Part shown: in pieces, positions 1 to 10,995 of the stretch
How the letters are laid out: each line of letters begins with the position of its first letter
Position numbering within the stretch: the stretch's first letter is position 1
From: Hysterangium stoloniferum
Lineage: Eukaryota; Basidiomycota; Agaricomycetes; Hysterangiales; Hysterangiaceae
DNA: 64,000 nt
Reading direction: 5' to 3'
Assembly: GCA_015178975.1 (NCBI GenBank)
Contig: WHVD01000063.1
Span: 310,001 to 374,000 of the forward strand
Made by a program: the position numbers and the translations under genes
The notes under the pieces: model-generated
Seen by the model: only the letters and a program-made list of their open reading frames with translations
Database searches by the model: none
What the model was told of the DNA's origin: nothing

Positions 1-645
1 ATGGGAATATTCGATCAAGTACCAGTCTCTCAATGCAAAATGGTAGACGTCAAGGATGGTTTTGGGAGGGTCCTAGGACAATTCAAGGAACGGGACTGTT
101 TGTCGCCCGAATGTTCATCTTCTGCACTCTATGTCTCTCCTAAAAAGAATTAAGAGGGGCTACCACGTTGGATGTTCTGATAGGCCACCACTGCTCTGCT
201 TCATCGTTAACTTCATGTACTTCATTATATATAGTTCCGACAGTTGCATTCAGGAGAGTTACAGAAACAAATCAGTCCCCAACAATGATATGTAGAATTA
301 CATGTGTTCAAATGATATTTCGCTATATTGAATCACCTGCGAGCAGTCCGGAATGGGGAAACTTTTGCCTTGGGGTGTAACGCTTCTGGATGATTTTAAC
401 TCATAAGCTTCTGAACACTTCTCTATCCTAAATCTTCTTGGACGTAATGCGGCAGTTTGTGTTGCGGTGACTCAATTTTTTATGTCCAATCCTGCCTCGA
501 GAACAGCAACGTTGGGGATTTGAGAATGTCAAGGGAAATTATATCCGTATGTACATACCGCGTAGACTCTCCTAGACTCCCTGAATCAACAATACGCTAT
601 CATATTGGCCGGTAAATAGGGAGCTTGGAACGTAGTGTGTCTATC
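1..645. other. Leading intergenic stretch, no gene recognised
   Basis: No reading frame here has a recognisable motif, and the short open frames look like chance. Base composition is mixed and lacks the pyrimidine-rich leader seen before the RRM gene downstream. It may be the eroded 3' part of whatever lies at 646-984 on the minus strand, but I cannot show that. Confidence 0.4.
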
Positions 646-984
646 TCAGTCTAGCTGAACACTAGAGAACACTCCCCTACGCAATACTTGCAGCATATTT
701 ACTGGTATTCCTGGTTTCCTGATTTTTGGGGCGTATTCATATATCGTCCAACTGATTCTTGCCAGAATTACATACGTGAAGAAATCATAGTAAACATAGT
801 CCTGAAGAAATGGGGTTACGCACGCCACACCTATTTCACTGGGGGTGGACAAAAACTGGAGCCACACGAGAAACATTGAAGTATTAAGTAGATGGTTCCG
901 TTTAATTATGAGAATTGAAATAGTCAGAGTCAAGAGTACTGTGTAGGGTGACACAAGTACTCGTTTCAGACAATCGGAGTTCAA
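646..984 (-). CDS. Hypothetical membrane-type ORF, probably an exon or gene remnant
   Basis: About 112 codons on the minus strand with strongly hydrophobic stretches (TVLLTLTISILII, FLVWLQFL, FFTYVILARISW) followed by a basic segment (YAPKIRKPGIPVNML). This is the composition of an integral membrane protein. The frame has no ATG at its 5' limit; the first possible start is a TTG, and it is open back to a stop near 1008. It is therefore more likely an internal exon or a remnant than a whole gene. The loops and C-terminal basic segment vaguely recall multi-pass membrane proteins of agaricomycetes, but I cannot name a family. No convincing neighbouring exon was found on the same strand. Chance coding is possible. 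Confidence 0.3.
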   Translation of the reverse strand: MNSDCLKRVLVSPYTVLLTLTISILIIKRNHLLNTSMFLVWLQFLSTPSEIGVACVTPFLQDYVYYDFFTYVILARISWTIYEYAPKIRKPGIPVNMLQVLRRGVFSSVQLD

Positions 985-1697
985 CTTAAAGTTGACTTGG
1001 ATGGTTCATCACAACTCTGTTGTTGTTGTCTGCTTCCGTCCTGGATTTTGTAGTGTTGGGCTCTCATGACACCTCTGCAACTGTTTATCTATCTATCAAA
1101 GATTCAACTGGCAATTGGGGCGCGTCATTCGCACCAATTTGTCCAATAGTTCTGCAACTGCGGGATACGACGTTTTCGGAATACTTTAGCTCGCGCGCTG
1201 CCTATTACATTCACCGATTTCTATGGCACATCTTTGAAACAAAGTTGAAATTAGAATCAAATGACTTCCTTCTTGATGGTCGGTCGATCCTCACTATAAT
1301 GCCGATGTCACTCCACGGCGACTCCGCCTGTACAGCGATCTCAGTACCAAACTCAGTGTCCTTCTCGTCGGCACTCTTTCACAATCCCCTCCCAGTGACT
1401 TTGAAGTCTTGACAGAGGTTTTTGGCACACTATGCACATGCGTATTGCCTGCCACTGGAATTCGGGTTTAGCGCTTGCGCCGTTCTTCTCAGATGAGGAT
1501 AATGAGGTGCGGTTCTGACGTTCGAAATTGCACTGCCACCGCCGCATTGAGGTTCTCGCACTTCTAAATGCATTAAATTCGCGATATACGGACGGTCTAC
1601 GTAAAAAACTGTCGCTGGGCCATATTCTTGTGTCAACGTTATGTAGTAAACCCGCTGCTTGGGCCGAGCTAACTTTCCGGTTTCTTTAAAAGCCCTC

Positions 1698-1812
1698 AAT
1701 CTACCCCACTCTCTCCTCTCATCTTCCTTTTCCCCATCTCACTCGCATTCCCAACATCACCCGTCCCTTCCACTCACTAGCAAATCTCAAGCAAATCCAC
1801 ATCTACACCCCA
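1698..1812 (+). promoter_or_regulatory. Pyrimidine-rich leader / initiator of the RRM gene
   Basis: Between about 1700 and 1780 the plus strand is almost pure C and T (runs such as CTCTCTCCTCTC), directly before the first ATG of the RRM gene. CT-rich tracts just upstream of transcription starts are typical of highly expressed filamentous-fungal genes that lack a clear TATA box. I infer the transcription start and 5' UTR lie here. Confidence 0.5.
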
Positions 1813-4800
1813 ATGCCATCTACGCCGCAGCTCCATCGCACATGGGGAACGCGCTACGACTCACTCGTCGACACGCCACCCTCCACATCCACCATGTCAA
1901 GCCCAGAATTCGTGCTTCATCATGAGAGTTCTATGGAGAAAGATCGCCCAGTTATCTCCGGTCCCGTCTCTATCCCCGCCACCACCGAGAATGCCACGCA
2001 AGCCCATGTTCAGACGCGCATGCCACACGATGCGAGCGTGTTTGTTGCGAGGTCAGTGTCAGTTGGTCCTTTTAGCCACGTGCGAGCCTCGTGTTTGTCG
2101 CCTTGCCCATTCGCCCTGCGTGGTGTACCTCCTTTCTCTCCTTGGGTTTTGCCTCGCTTTTATGCCATCATTCTTATTCTCTGAAAAATTTCACTAATAT
2201 ATTATCAATTTGCAGTCTCCCCGCCCAAATTCCTGAAATAGAGCTTCTTGCCCTCCTTACCGCCCATCTCGCTCCCCATGCGACCATAAAGCACATTAAA
2301 CTCATCAGGGACAACCGTGGTGCCGTGTGCGCCTTTGTGCAGGTTGAGGTATGTTCATCTTTCCATCGATTCCCGAGACGCCTGTCATTCATATCTTTTA
2401 TTCTAATTACTTTGTGTTCTCGCCTTTCCCTTGTATTCCATCTCTTTCTTCCCCACTTCTACTACCATATTCCATCGACCGCCGACGCCTCAGTCTGCAC
2501 TGCAAGCAACTGCTCTCATCTCCGCGTGCAACCTCTCGCTATTCATGGACCGTCAGATTCGCTGTGAACGCGCTCGCGCTTTCAGGACTCTCATAGTTTC
2601 GTGGCGAACCCCTGAAGATGGCATTGATAAGCAACCGATGCCTGTGAGGCTCAGAAGGTGTAGGGGGACCAGGTGCGTGTCTTGTCGACAATTTCTTCTC
2701 CGCTAGTATAAAATACGTTATTCTAGGTATATTCAAGTGAACTTTGGCCACGATGCGATCAATTTTGATGGGACGGGATTGGCGAATTATAGCATGCCGC
2801 GTGAAGATGACCCGCTCTCCGGTGCGGGTATCTTCTTTGAGGAGGGAGTTAAGGAGGGGGATTATAAGGTGAGTATGTGTACACTCAACTTATTCCTGGG
2901 CATGCTCAAAAGCTTTCGCCCCTTTTTATTCGTGCAAATTTTCTTTTAATTTGTACGGAGCTGGTGGTTATATGCATTTGAGTTTCCCAGCTCTTCCTTA
3001 TTCATTCATATCCAACATGTCATTTTTCTCGACCCTTTGACAACCGCACGACCCGTTATGTTCCATGCATCTTTATATTACTGGCTTATCTTCGTACGGT
3101 TTGATTGACACGCTTCATTTACCTACAGACCCTCGAAGCCCTTATGCATGCCTTTGGTCCCCTCGAGTTCATCAATCCCTGTGATCACCTTGTCGATATC
3201 AATAAGCCCGCTTTCACCACTGGAAGCGACTACGCGTCCTTTCAGAATTTGACCGGTGCTCAGGACAACAGCGCGATCGAAGTCGGCTGCGACGGCGGCA
3301 CCCAAAAGTCGCCCGACCATGACGAAAGCGGCAACTCCGACCCTATTCAAACGCCAAACTTGTTGAAGAAGCCTCGGATGTACGAGGTGAAGTGGGAACA
3401 TAGGAATGATGCTGTTTCGGCGGTTACTGTACGTATATGCTTTATTTTGTTCTACCTCTAGTTTATGCACCAGTCACTACCCTCTATTCCTTTGTGATAT
3501 TTGCGTGCATATACTTCCTTTATTTCGCGAGGGTTGATTCTCGTTTATACATCCTTATACCGTTGATGCTCTCCTCTTTTATTCTTTCCTTTATTTATCT
3601 CTGCTTGTACAGGCCCTTCAATCCATTCCGACGCTCTCAGTGTGTTGGTCACACACACATGGCACTGGTCGCCCACATCCGAACCACCTACACAACTGCG
3701 AAAGCGATGGGAGGAATCAGAGCGTATATGCGAACGAGAGGGGTTATGGCATCGATAGATCGTTTGGGAATGACGGAGGCAGGTCATTTACCGCGCCTGG
3801 CGACAGGTCTTTTAATGGCAGTAACGACAAATCATGCGGTGGCAACGGCGAGACTTCGGTTGGGGGTCAGAGCGACAGGTCGTTCAATGGTAGCAACAAC
3901 CGACCTTTTACCAGATACACCAACCCCAGCACCGAATTCACTCGCCGCAGTCCCGCATCCGTGACGTTCTCCGAGAGTGACTTTCCACCATTGGGTGGAC
4001 ACGGCGTAGGGATCAGGGGCGGGAGGAGGAGGGGCGCTTGGGGACGGAAAGGATTGTGGGTGCTTTTGTTTGGGGTTACTATCATACTATCATGAGACTG
4101 ATTACAACTATTTTTCCCAGCGTCCAGTCTTCTGCTCCTTCTCCGCCACTCTCTCTCGACACCTCTCCTCTTCCTCCCACGCCATCTCTCGACTCCCCAA
4201 CTGGTGTTGATCCTTCGCCTATTACCTCCGGGATCCCGGCGACACCAGATACGCCGGGCTACGGGACTCGACGACCACTAAATAATCAGAACGAATCGCA
4301 GAAAAAAGAGCCTGGCTTGGATATCCCACATGTTCCACAACTACCAGTTGGTAAAAAGGATTCCCAGGTCGTCGGAGATGAAAACCGTTTTATATACCGA
4401 GACGGGAACGGGACACTCCAACCTCAAGGCGAGGGCACAGATGGAGCAACCACGCTCAAAAATGCCGATGCTAACGTTATCAATAGCAGTAGTAATGATT
4501 ATATGGCCCATAGTCCTCTTGGAACGATTACTAACAATAACCCTCGTCCGTACAACCACCATCCCTATCATAATTATCCCCCACGCCATCAAAATCACAT
4601 CCAATATCATCACCCACCCCAGATGGACGAGGATCATTTGCCAGTACTGGACCCCCGGGAGCTATTTGTTGGAGGACTCAACAATGAGACATGGACGGAG
4701 GAGAGGGTGAAGGATGTGTTTGGTGCGTACGGGACTATCGAGGATTTAAGGTTTGTAAGGCCTGGGTACCATGGTAAGTCCCACCAGCGATATATTTGTA

Positions 4801-6344
4801 CGCGAGTAAGGCTACTGATTGATTTTCTCCTTTTGAAGCGTCAATGCATAAGAAGGCCTTTGCGTTTGTGAGGTTTACGGATGTGGATGGCCCGCAGAAG
4901 GCCATACAAGGCCAGGTGCATTTTCTCTCACAGACGCATATCGTCAGTACTAAATCCGTTTCCTTTCTTATAATCAGCATCTGCGTGTCTATGATGATCA
5001 CAAAATCAAAGTCCAACTGCGCGACACGAACCCTCCGAGGAGGCAACAGTGGGTTTACCGTGGCCGAGGGGGCCGATTTCATCAGGGCTTTAGCCCGGGA
5101 CATATGTATTTTGAGCAGCAGAACGAACAGCCCGAACTTGAAGCAGGTGCAGAAGTATACGCTGCTGCTGCAGGGAAACCCGAACAACCTACTGCAAGGG
5201 ATGAGGTCAATGCGAGCGCTGCCAAAACAGTGCCTGCGATCGAGGTTTCCCCCGAGGATATTGCATGTAATCCCGCCAGTGAAAACATTCCCTCTCCTAT
5301 GTCAGAAACTCGTTCGCCTGACGCGACACTCGCCGGGTCCCCCGTCAATATCAACATCACGCTCGCCTCTCCACTTCGTCGAGGTACGCAGTCTGAACCT
5401 GATACACAGACTTCTTCCCCGGGTTACGCACCTTCGTCCGCGAGTGCTGGTTCTGCGCCGGCAGGTACTACATACTATCAACAGGCAACTCCATCATGGA
5501 TGCCGCCATATACGATGCCCACAGCCCCGTATGCACCGTACGGGTATTATCCACAACAGACTACGCAGACGCCGCAGGAGGCGGGAGGTACGTATCCGTG
5601 GATGGCAGTTTATAGGGTATGTCGCTTTTGTTCATTTATACCTTTCCGAAGAATTTGACGGCACGAACAATACAGAATGTTCTTCCGGTCCTACCGTGGT
5701 TCAGCCCACCTCCTGGCGTTGAACTTGCCCCCGCCCCTGTCAGACCGACGGGGTACATCCAACGTGACGGCATTTTCATTCCCGTCTACCCTCCCGAGCG
5801 TCTTGGACAATACATGTCCACGACAGACCAGACCTCTACCTCTTCACAACAGGTTGCACCAACGAACTGGTCAAATATCCCACCACACCCACAGCTTTAT
5901 CCCGTGCCATACTCAATGATGATGTCGCAGGGGCAGCAGCATCAGACAGCGCTTCAGCATCAGAACCAACAGCCGAATCCGAACGGATGGGTTACATCGC
6001 CGTCCTCAGGCCTTGGTGTCGTATATCCTCCCTCCACCGCACCTCCTCCTTATCCAGCCCCTAACGCATATTACCCAAGTCAGCAAAATCTGGCTTCTTC
6101 ACGCCCTAGCGGGTATGCTGCGCCATATGAGAATACTGGTGCGCTTCAAGGGCAAGGGAAAAACGGCGTTGGTAATAGACGAGGCGGAGATTATAGCAGC
6201 GCTCAAAGGATGCCACGCGAAGGGAGACGTCGTGGCACCGGGTCTGGGGAGCAGTCTTATTCCGGGGGAGAGGCACCATGGATGAAGGCTACTGCGGGCC
6301 CCATCCAAACGGCGGCAGCTAGTGGAACTTCCCAGTGGAATTAG
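1813..6344 (+). CDS. Three-RRM RNA-binding protein with long disordered Q/P/Y-rich tail
   Basis: Ten-exon gene: 1813-2051, 2216-2348, 2494-2672, 2727-2868, 3129-3428, 3613-4055, 4121-4773, 4839-4915, 4978-5616, 5676-6344. All junctions are GT...AG, phases are consistent, and the product is about 1157 aa. The N-terminal RRM (about residues 76-160) has RNP2-like SVFVASL and RNP1-like GAVCAFVQV. A divergent middle RRM-like segment (about 210-350) contains TLEALMHAFGPLEF. The best RRM (about 657-735) has RNP2 ELFVGGL and RNP1 KKAFAFVRF. Arg-Gly-rich patches (GIRGGRRRGAWGRKG; GNRRGGDY) and repeated DRSFNGSN units occur between and after them. The last 400 residues are rich in P, Q, Y and S. It is a likely cytoplasmic or nuclear mRNA-binding regulator; its exact target is unknown. 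ATG 1813 keeps the longest frame, but the in-frame ATG at 1894 sits in a better ACCATG context and may be the real start. No damage seen. Confidence 0.85.
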
Positions 6345-7289
6345 AGATTGTCCGCATGGTGTCCCATTTTTTCTCTTTATCGCTCCTCCTTAACTGCGAC
6401 GTTCATTTTTCTCTCATTTTTTCCTTCTTTTAATTGGTCTTGCTCATTCTTTGTCGGGAGGTCTATCGTTAGAGACGTTATTTCCATTCCTCATTGGCTC
6501 ATTTTGTGCTCCCCATTGCCCCGTTTCCCGCCCGCCTTCCCTAATTCGCTTCTTCACGGCCATATCAGGGACTCTACACCGTATCCCTTCACGACACGGA
6601 ATGAAGGCCGCGTCTTTGTATGCATTTTCCATCGCATTTACCACGCTACTCGCATTTGCAATGATCTCGCCAGCACTCATCCGCCATTCTACTCATACAC
6701 GCATTCTAACATATCAAAACCTGCATTCTGCCGTTCCGTATTTTTTATTCTTACACTCGCGGCGGGCCAGATTGTCCGTCACTTCGTAGACCTCCACATT
6801 GTTTCCGTGCCAAATAACAATCACAAAAAAAACTGTTGTTTTACAACATGTAGATCTGTATTTTTTCTTACGTTACATGTAACCAGCTTACATCCCTGTA
6901 TTTTCGCATGTTTTCATTCGTATTTCCTCCCAATCACCCAAAATATTCGTTTCTTGCAGGTCTTGTCCACGTGTTCTCTTTCCCTTTCTGTTATTAGATT
7001 GTACCCTGTACCGAGTTATCCATATTGTCATGTTATAATTGAAATTAATAGAATTGTAAAGCATATGAACATATTAGGCCCACATTTATTATATCCAGTA
7101 TCTGCAAATTCTCTGCTGTATTTTGAACAATATTTCAACATACCTGCATAGACGATATATATACGGCAGTTGGTTAAGTTCATTATGGAAGTGTATAGGC
7201 TGACAGATGGGACCAGGGAAAGTTTACCAACCTTTTTGACAGGTAATAAGATAACATTTTGTCGAAGGCAAAGGTACATGTCGACAAAA
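6345..7289 (+). other. 3' UTR and intergenic DNA after the RRM gene
   Basis: T-rich sequence follows the stop codon (TTTTTCTCTTTAT and similar to about 7160), as expected for a fungal 3' UTR and 3'-end formation region. The long open frames here (for example 6348-7151) are low-complexity and hydrophobic by composition and show no motif. No further gene is seen. Confidence 0.45.
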
Positions 7290-7364
7290 AATACCTCACC
7301 AGGATTCAAACCCAAGCGCACAATAGCAACGAGATCTATTATCTTCCAACTATACTATAGAAGC
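7290..7364 (-). tRNA. tRNA-like sequence (degenerate tRNA or tRNA-derived SINE head)
   Basis: On the minus strand TAGTATAGTTGG (complement of 7346-7357) matches the pol III A box, and GGGTTTGAATCCT (complement of 7301-7313) matches the B box, at tRNA-like spacing. The T stem can pair only with several G-T wobbles, the putative acceptor strands (7358-7364 against about 7290-7297) pair poorly, and no clean anticodon stem forms. It is therefore probably not a working tRNA. A tRNA-derived SINE or decayed tRNA gene fits better. Confidence 0.25.
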
Positions 7365-7971
7365 TTACGATGTAAGCTCAATGTAGGGCTATATGATAAC
7401 TTCATAGGACATACCACAACGGCATATGACCTAATCATTTATATTATTTAAAAATCAGGCATCGCGGCTTTCGAAGTTATCATCCCGTCTTTTGAGCCTC
7501 AAGAGAACTGTACCCACTGGCAGCTGCAGCTTTTAAAATTTGTTGTCTGAGGATTTCGGGTTTTCTATAAAAACTGAGTGATTCCTACGTCTCTAAATTC
7601 AAGTCCTTGGACTTTGTCGTTCGTCCCCCGACTCGTTAGACCATTGCTTGTTGAGTGGTTACCTCTCTCGGCTCTCCCGATTTCGAGTGTCTTGTACATA
7701 TAGTATTTATGTTTTCCCCAATAATATTAGCTATATACCTGATTTATATATATGAGTTATCTTTATTTACGGAGCTGTAGTTACCGGCAAGTGCGAGAGC
7801 CGTCTTCCAAGATGATGCTAGTGTTTGACCTGAAGGCTTGAGGGCTAAGGGTTGTTGGTAATACCAGTTTAATATCTCAGTGTTAATACAATCGCTGAGA
7901 GATTTTTCCTACTAGACCGTATGTATATAATACAGTACATTTAGAAGGAGATTCATTGTAATAAAACATAT
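7365..7971. other. Intergenic DNA, no gene recognised
   Basis: AT-rich host-like sequence between the tRNA-like element and the miniature LTR element. No coding motif, repeat or structure was found. Confidence 0.4.
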
Positions 7972-8187
7972 TGTAATCCCGTCGTCAATTGGGATCACTG
8001 GCGGTCACACAAGTTGACAGGACCACGGTGTATTGTCCAGAGCAGAACAAGATACAGGCAAGTGCAGCGTACGGTAAGATCTAAGGTCCTGAAAACTTCC
8101 CGGCTACTTATACCGTAAAACACGGTGATTATGTAATCACGTAAAACTAAAGGGTCCGTGCGTAAGACTGGGGGCACCAGGATTACA
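7972..8187 (-). repeat. Left LTR of the TRIM
   Basis: 216-bp terminal repeat, TGTAATCC...GGATTACA, about 98% identical to the repeat at 8904-9119. It retains the CpG version at each of the four differing sites. CATAT precedes it. Confidence 0.85.
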
Positions 8188-8407
8188 CCCCTCCCCACAC
8201 AAAAACCAACCCACCACCCCAGATTCAACCCTGCTGGACCTCCTCTGTTAATGCGGAGCTTCAGGCGGCGGAGTCTGTATCCCGACCAAAAAAACACACG
8301 GCAGCGACGGAAATTGATACGGCACTAAAAAAACAAACAAAAAAAACAAGGGGATCCAAAATAATGGCTTCTAATCGTCAATTATTCACATAAAACATTT
8401 CTCCAAA

Positions 8408-8745
8408 ATGCAGGTGCTCGACTACGGTGCAGGGCATGCGGGGGCGCCTGTACGTGTGCAGTGTGCAAGGGTGTGCAGCAGCGTGGATGGGTGTGCATGT
8501 GCGCGTATGTGTGGGGGCGCTCGACGACGGTGCAGCGGCGTGCGCGGGTGCGTGGGCGCGCGTACGTGTGCAGGGTGCACAGCGGTGCGGCGATGCGGAT
8601 GTGTGCGCGTGCGAGGGTGCGGCGGTGTGCAGCGCTGCGTATTTGCAGGGGGAGCACTTGCAAGGGTGTGCGGCGGCACGTATACGCGAGGTTGTGAGGC
8701 GTGTACGGGACAAGGGAGTGAACGAGCGGTCTGACGAGTGAACGG
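8408..8745. repeat. GT/GC-rich low-complexity cargo inside the TRIM
   Basis: About 330 bp of irregular GTGTGCG/GTGCGCG runs with many alternating purine-pyrimidine dinucleotides, quite unlike the AT-rich surroundings. It reads open in several frames on both strands simply because stop codons are rare in such composition; I do not call a gene. Alternating GT/GC tracts can adopt Z-DNA. Confidence 0.6.
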
Positions 8746-8903
8746 TGGTGATGCAGATCAGGTTCGACCAGGAAGGTAAGAAGTCGGTTTCTTTTGGAAG
8801 GAATGAATGAGATCCAGTGGAACGAAAGAGCCAAGGGTCTGGAGGGCCAAACACAATGAAGTGCTGGATGAGAAATAACAAATGGCCGGTGTCAAAAAAA
8901 AAG

Positions 8904-9119
8904 TGTAATCCCGTCATCAATTGGGATCACTGGTGGTCACACAAGTTGACAGGACCACGGTGTATTGTCCAGAGCAGAACAAGATACAGGCAAGTGCAGC
9001 ATACGGTAAGATCTAAGGTCCTGAAAACTTCCTGGCTACTTATACCGTAAAACACGGTGATTATGTAATCACGTAAAACTAAAGGGTCCGTGCGTAAGAC
9101 TGGGGGCACCAGGATTACA
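8904..9119 (-). repeat. Right LTR of the TRIM
   Basis: Second 216-bp terminal repeat of the miniature element. CATAT follows it at 9120-9124, completing the target duplication. All four differences from the left copy are TpG or CpA in place of CpG. Confidence 0.85.
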
Positions 9120-9124
9120 CATAT

Positions 9125-9360
9125 GTTGTCATTCTGAGACACATTGTCTCATATTTGTTCATGTGCTAAGTTCTCATTTCCTAATACTCCTCCTTAAGTT
9201 TTGAAGGACTAAGACCTAGATCTAGATGTTGAGTGTGATAGGAATGAATGATGGGGAAAGTGGCATGGTTAATATATCTGCAGTCATTTCTTACACTAGT
9301 GAACCCTCCTCAAAGAAGTCCAAAAAGAAAAACAGGACTAACTTGACCTCCAATGATGCT
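9125..9360. other. Unassigned transposon-like debris
   Basis: No reading frame of note. Sequences such as CTCCTCCTTAA resemble the purine tract (on the minus strand) that precedes an LTR in copia-type elements, so this may be internal sequence of a decayed element. It is too short to classify. Confidence 0.2.
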
Positions 9361-9783
9361 TGTTAAGATTTAAAGTCTAGAGACAAAGGGGAAGTGATGT
9401 CAGAGGGCTGGAAGGTATTTCATACTTTAACTGGGAGGTCCAGTTCTACAAAACAAGTGGAGTTTGGCTTCAACTTATGTGTTGCACCCTCACATGAACT
9501 GTTAGGGTGCTCCATTATTTTGGAAGAGCAAGTAGTAGAATTTTTAGACTGGAAGACAATACTTAGCTGAATCAACCAGAAGGCCAAAATGTTATGGGTC
9601 ATGAGGATAAGAGTCATGGCTGGCCAACAATGTCTTCAAGGGTATTAGGAGTAAGCAAAGAGGCTTAATGCAAGCAGGGGAATCTAAGTTGATATTCAAA
9701 CTGGAGAATTATAGCATATGCGAGAGGGCCTTTATACAAAAGTATGATGCTCAGAAGGCTGATCAAGGAAGCAAGAAGTTGTG
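9361..9783 (-). mobile_element. Solo/partial LTR, family G3, minus orientation
   Basis: Starts TGTTAAGATTT on the plus strand, the reversed 3' end of an LTR whose other copies lie in plus orientation at 26194-26628 and 27344-27700. Read on the minus strand it contains the shared LTR cassette (CACATAAGTTGAAGCC) at about 9459-9493. The far end is cut where G1 copy I begins, so only the 3' two-thirds of the LTR remains. Confidence 0.6.
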
Positions 9784-10300
9784 TGGGGTTTTCCAGGGAC
9801 TGACCACATCAACAGAAGGCAAGGAAAGCAGCTCCAGTCTGCTTGCAGGTGAAAAATGATCCACAGTGCTCTGGTTGTAATGACCAGAACACTGACTGCC
9901 ATTGGAAGTCCAGGCAGGAACCAGGCTGTTGGTAATGTGCACACCTCAAAGCGAGGTGCTCACTGGTCCATAAACCCACAGGGTCATGGTATGGGATGTG
10001 GGTGGTTCAGACAGGCCTGCAGGCTTGGAGGAGGTCTTGGGGTGGATAGCCATGGGCATAGAGAACCAAAACCAGTTGCTTGAAGAGGGCAACTGGATGC
10101 AGGAGACTGTGGTGGAAATGCTCCAGGAACTCTGATTCTGGGTGTTTTTGGTGGAGTATGGCAGGTATGTCTATGTTGAACCACAGATTGGGAGTTCTGA
10201 GAAGCCTGGCAAGGATGAGGACAGGGTACCCGAGGAGGTGGAAGAACTCCGAAAGGAGCCTAAAGAAGTTGGGCAGAAACATAGCCCCATAAATGTAGAT
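9784..10300 (+). pseudogene. Remnant of opposite-strand Cys-cluster cargo gene in G1 copy I
   Basis: Plus strand, antisense to G1 gag-pol. Cysteine spacing CX2CX6C...CX2CX6C is visible (CSGCNDQNTDC and CAHLKARC), followed by a helical region and an acidic tail ending in SPINVD, as in the better copy at 37001-37967. The 5' part is lost at the junction with the G3 LTR. Clearly degraded. Confidence 0.5.
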
Positions 10301-10479
10301 TGAAAAGTAATAATATATATATTTTAAAATAAAAATAAAAACATGAAAAGTGTAAAAGTCCACAGGAAGGCCCGCTAAGACTTGAAGACATGTCAGAAAC
10401 CTGTAAAAGCAAAGAGACATACTGTAGGGTGACAGGGAAAAATGAAGTGAATCCAATGTATACACGGGGTCCATGGATT

Positions 10480-10984
10480 GCAGCTAGAGAGAGGATAGTA
10501 GTCTGGGTTTGAGTGGGTAAGCTGTGTGAAAGTCAGTGACAATCTCTGTGGCATTACCGAGTTCCATGGCCAAAATCCATGAAGTCTCTTTGTCTGTGCC
10601 CTTGTAACCTGCCCACTTGACCAAGTAAAGCAGTTTACAAGTGCGTCAACGCTTATCTATTTTTGAGTCTAAAATTTGTGAGATTTCAAACTTGGGTTCT
10701 CCATCAATAATGACCAGAGGGGGCAGAGATTGCACACAATCTGGGATAGTGTTAGTAGTACACAGTTCTAGCATAGAAACATGAAATACTGGGTGTACCG
10801 CATGCATGCTATCTGGAAGCTGTAAGGTCCATGAAACTGAACCTACTTGTGCTATTATTTCAAACAGACCTAAATATTTTTCAGTGAGTTTCTTTGATGG
10901 ATGGGTAGTCTGGAAGAATTGAGATTTGACAAAAACATGATCACCAATTTTGAAATTCGGTGGTGGAATCTGGTTTTTGCCCAC
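10480..10984 (-). pseudogene. G1 copy I integrase C-terminus and chromodomain region
   Basis: Contains the segment after the integrase core (GDHVFVKSQFF, KYLGLFEIIAQVG, HPVFHVSML) and the start of a chromodomain (FEISQILDSKIDK). It is homologous to 38150-38640 in copy II. Chromodomains in Ty3 elements direct integration to heterochromatin. Fossil. Confidence 0.6.
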
Positions 10985-10995
10985 TGAACATTGAT

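Larger units (their letters stand above)
7972..9119 (-). mobile_element. TRIM: miniature non-coding LTR element
   Basis: Two 216-bp direct repeats (7972-8187 and 8904-9119) begin TGTAATCC and end GGATTACA, so they have TG...CA ends and 8-bp inverted termini. The whole 1148-bp unit is flanked by a perfect 5-bp target duplication, CATAT (7967-7971 and 9120-9124). The interior is only about 716 bp and encodes no gag or pol, the definition of a terminal-repeat retrotransposon in miniature. A purine tract (GGGGAGGGG read on the minus strand, next to 8187) could be the polypurine tract of a minus-oriented element. The A-rich tract at 8894-8903 would serve the opposite orientation, so the strand is tentative. 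The two LTRs differ at only four positions, all in CpG, so the insertion is recent. Mobilisation would need proteins from an autonomous relative. Confidence 0.85.

Noticed and set aside
1020-1699. ORFs on both strands upstream of the RRM gene
   Set aside because: Mutually overlapping, with no recognisable domain and no consistent exon structure. A link with the membrane-type ORF at 646-984 could not be shown.
4330-4710. Alternative-frame and antisense ORFs within the RRM gene
   Set aside because: Shadows of exon 7. The RRM frame is supported by RNP motifs and splice phase.
6348-7151. 267-codon ORF after the RRM gene
   Set aside because: T-rich 3' UTR-type sequence giving a Phe/Ser/Leu-rich peptide with no domain, starting four bases after the RRM stop.
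7290-7364. Functional tRNA gene
   Set aside because: A and B boxes are present, but the acceptor and anticodon stems do not pair. Kept only as a tRNA-like element.
8408-8741. Overlapping long ORFs on both strands in the GC-rich block
   Set aside because: They are open in many frames at once because the GT/GC composition lacks stop codons. There is no motif, and the block lies inside a non-coding TRIM.
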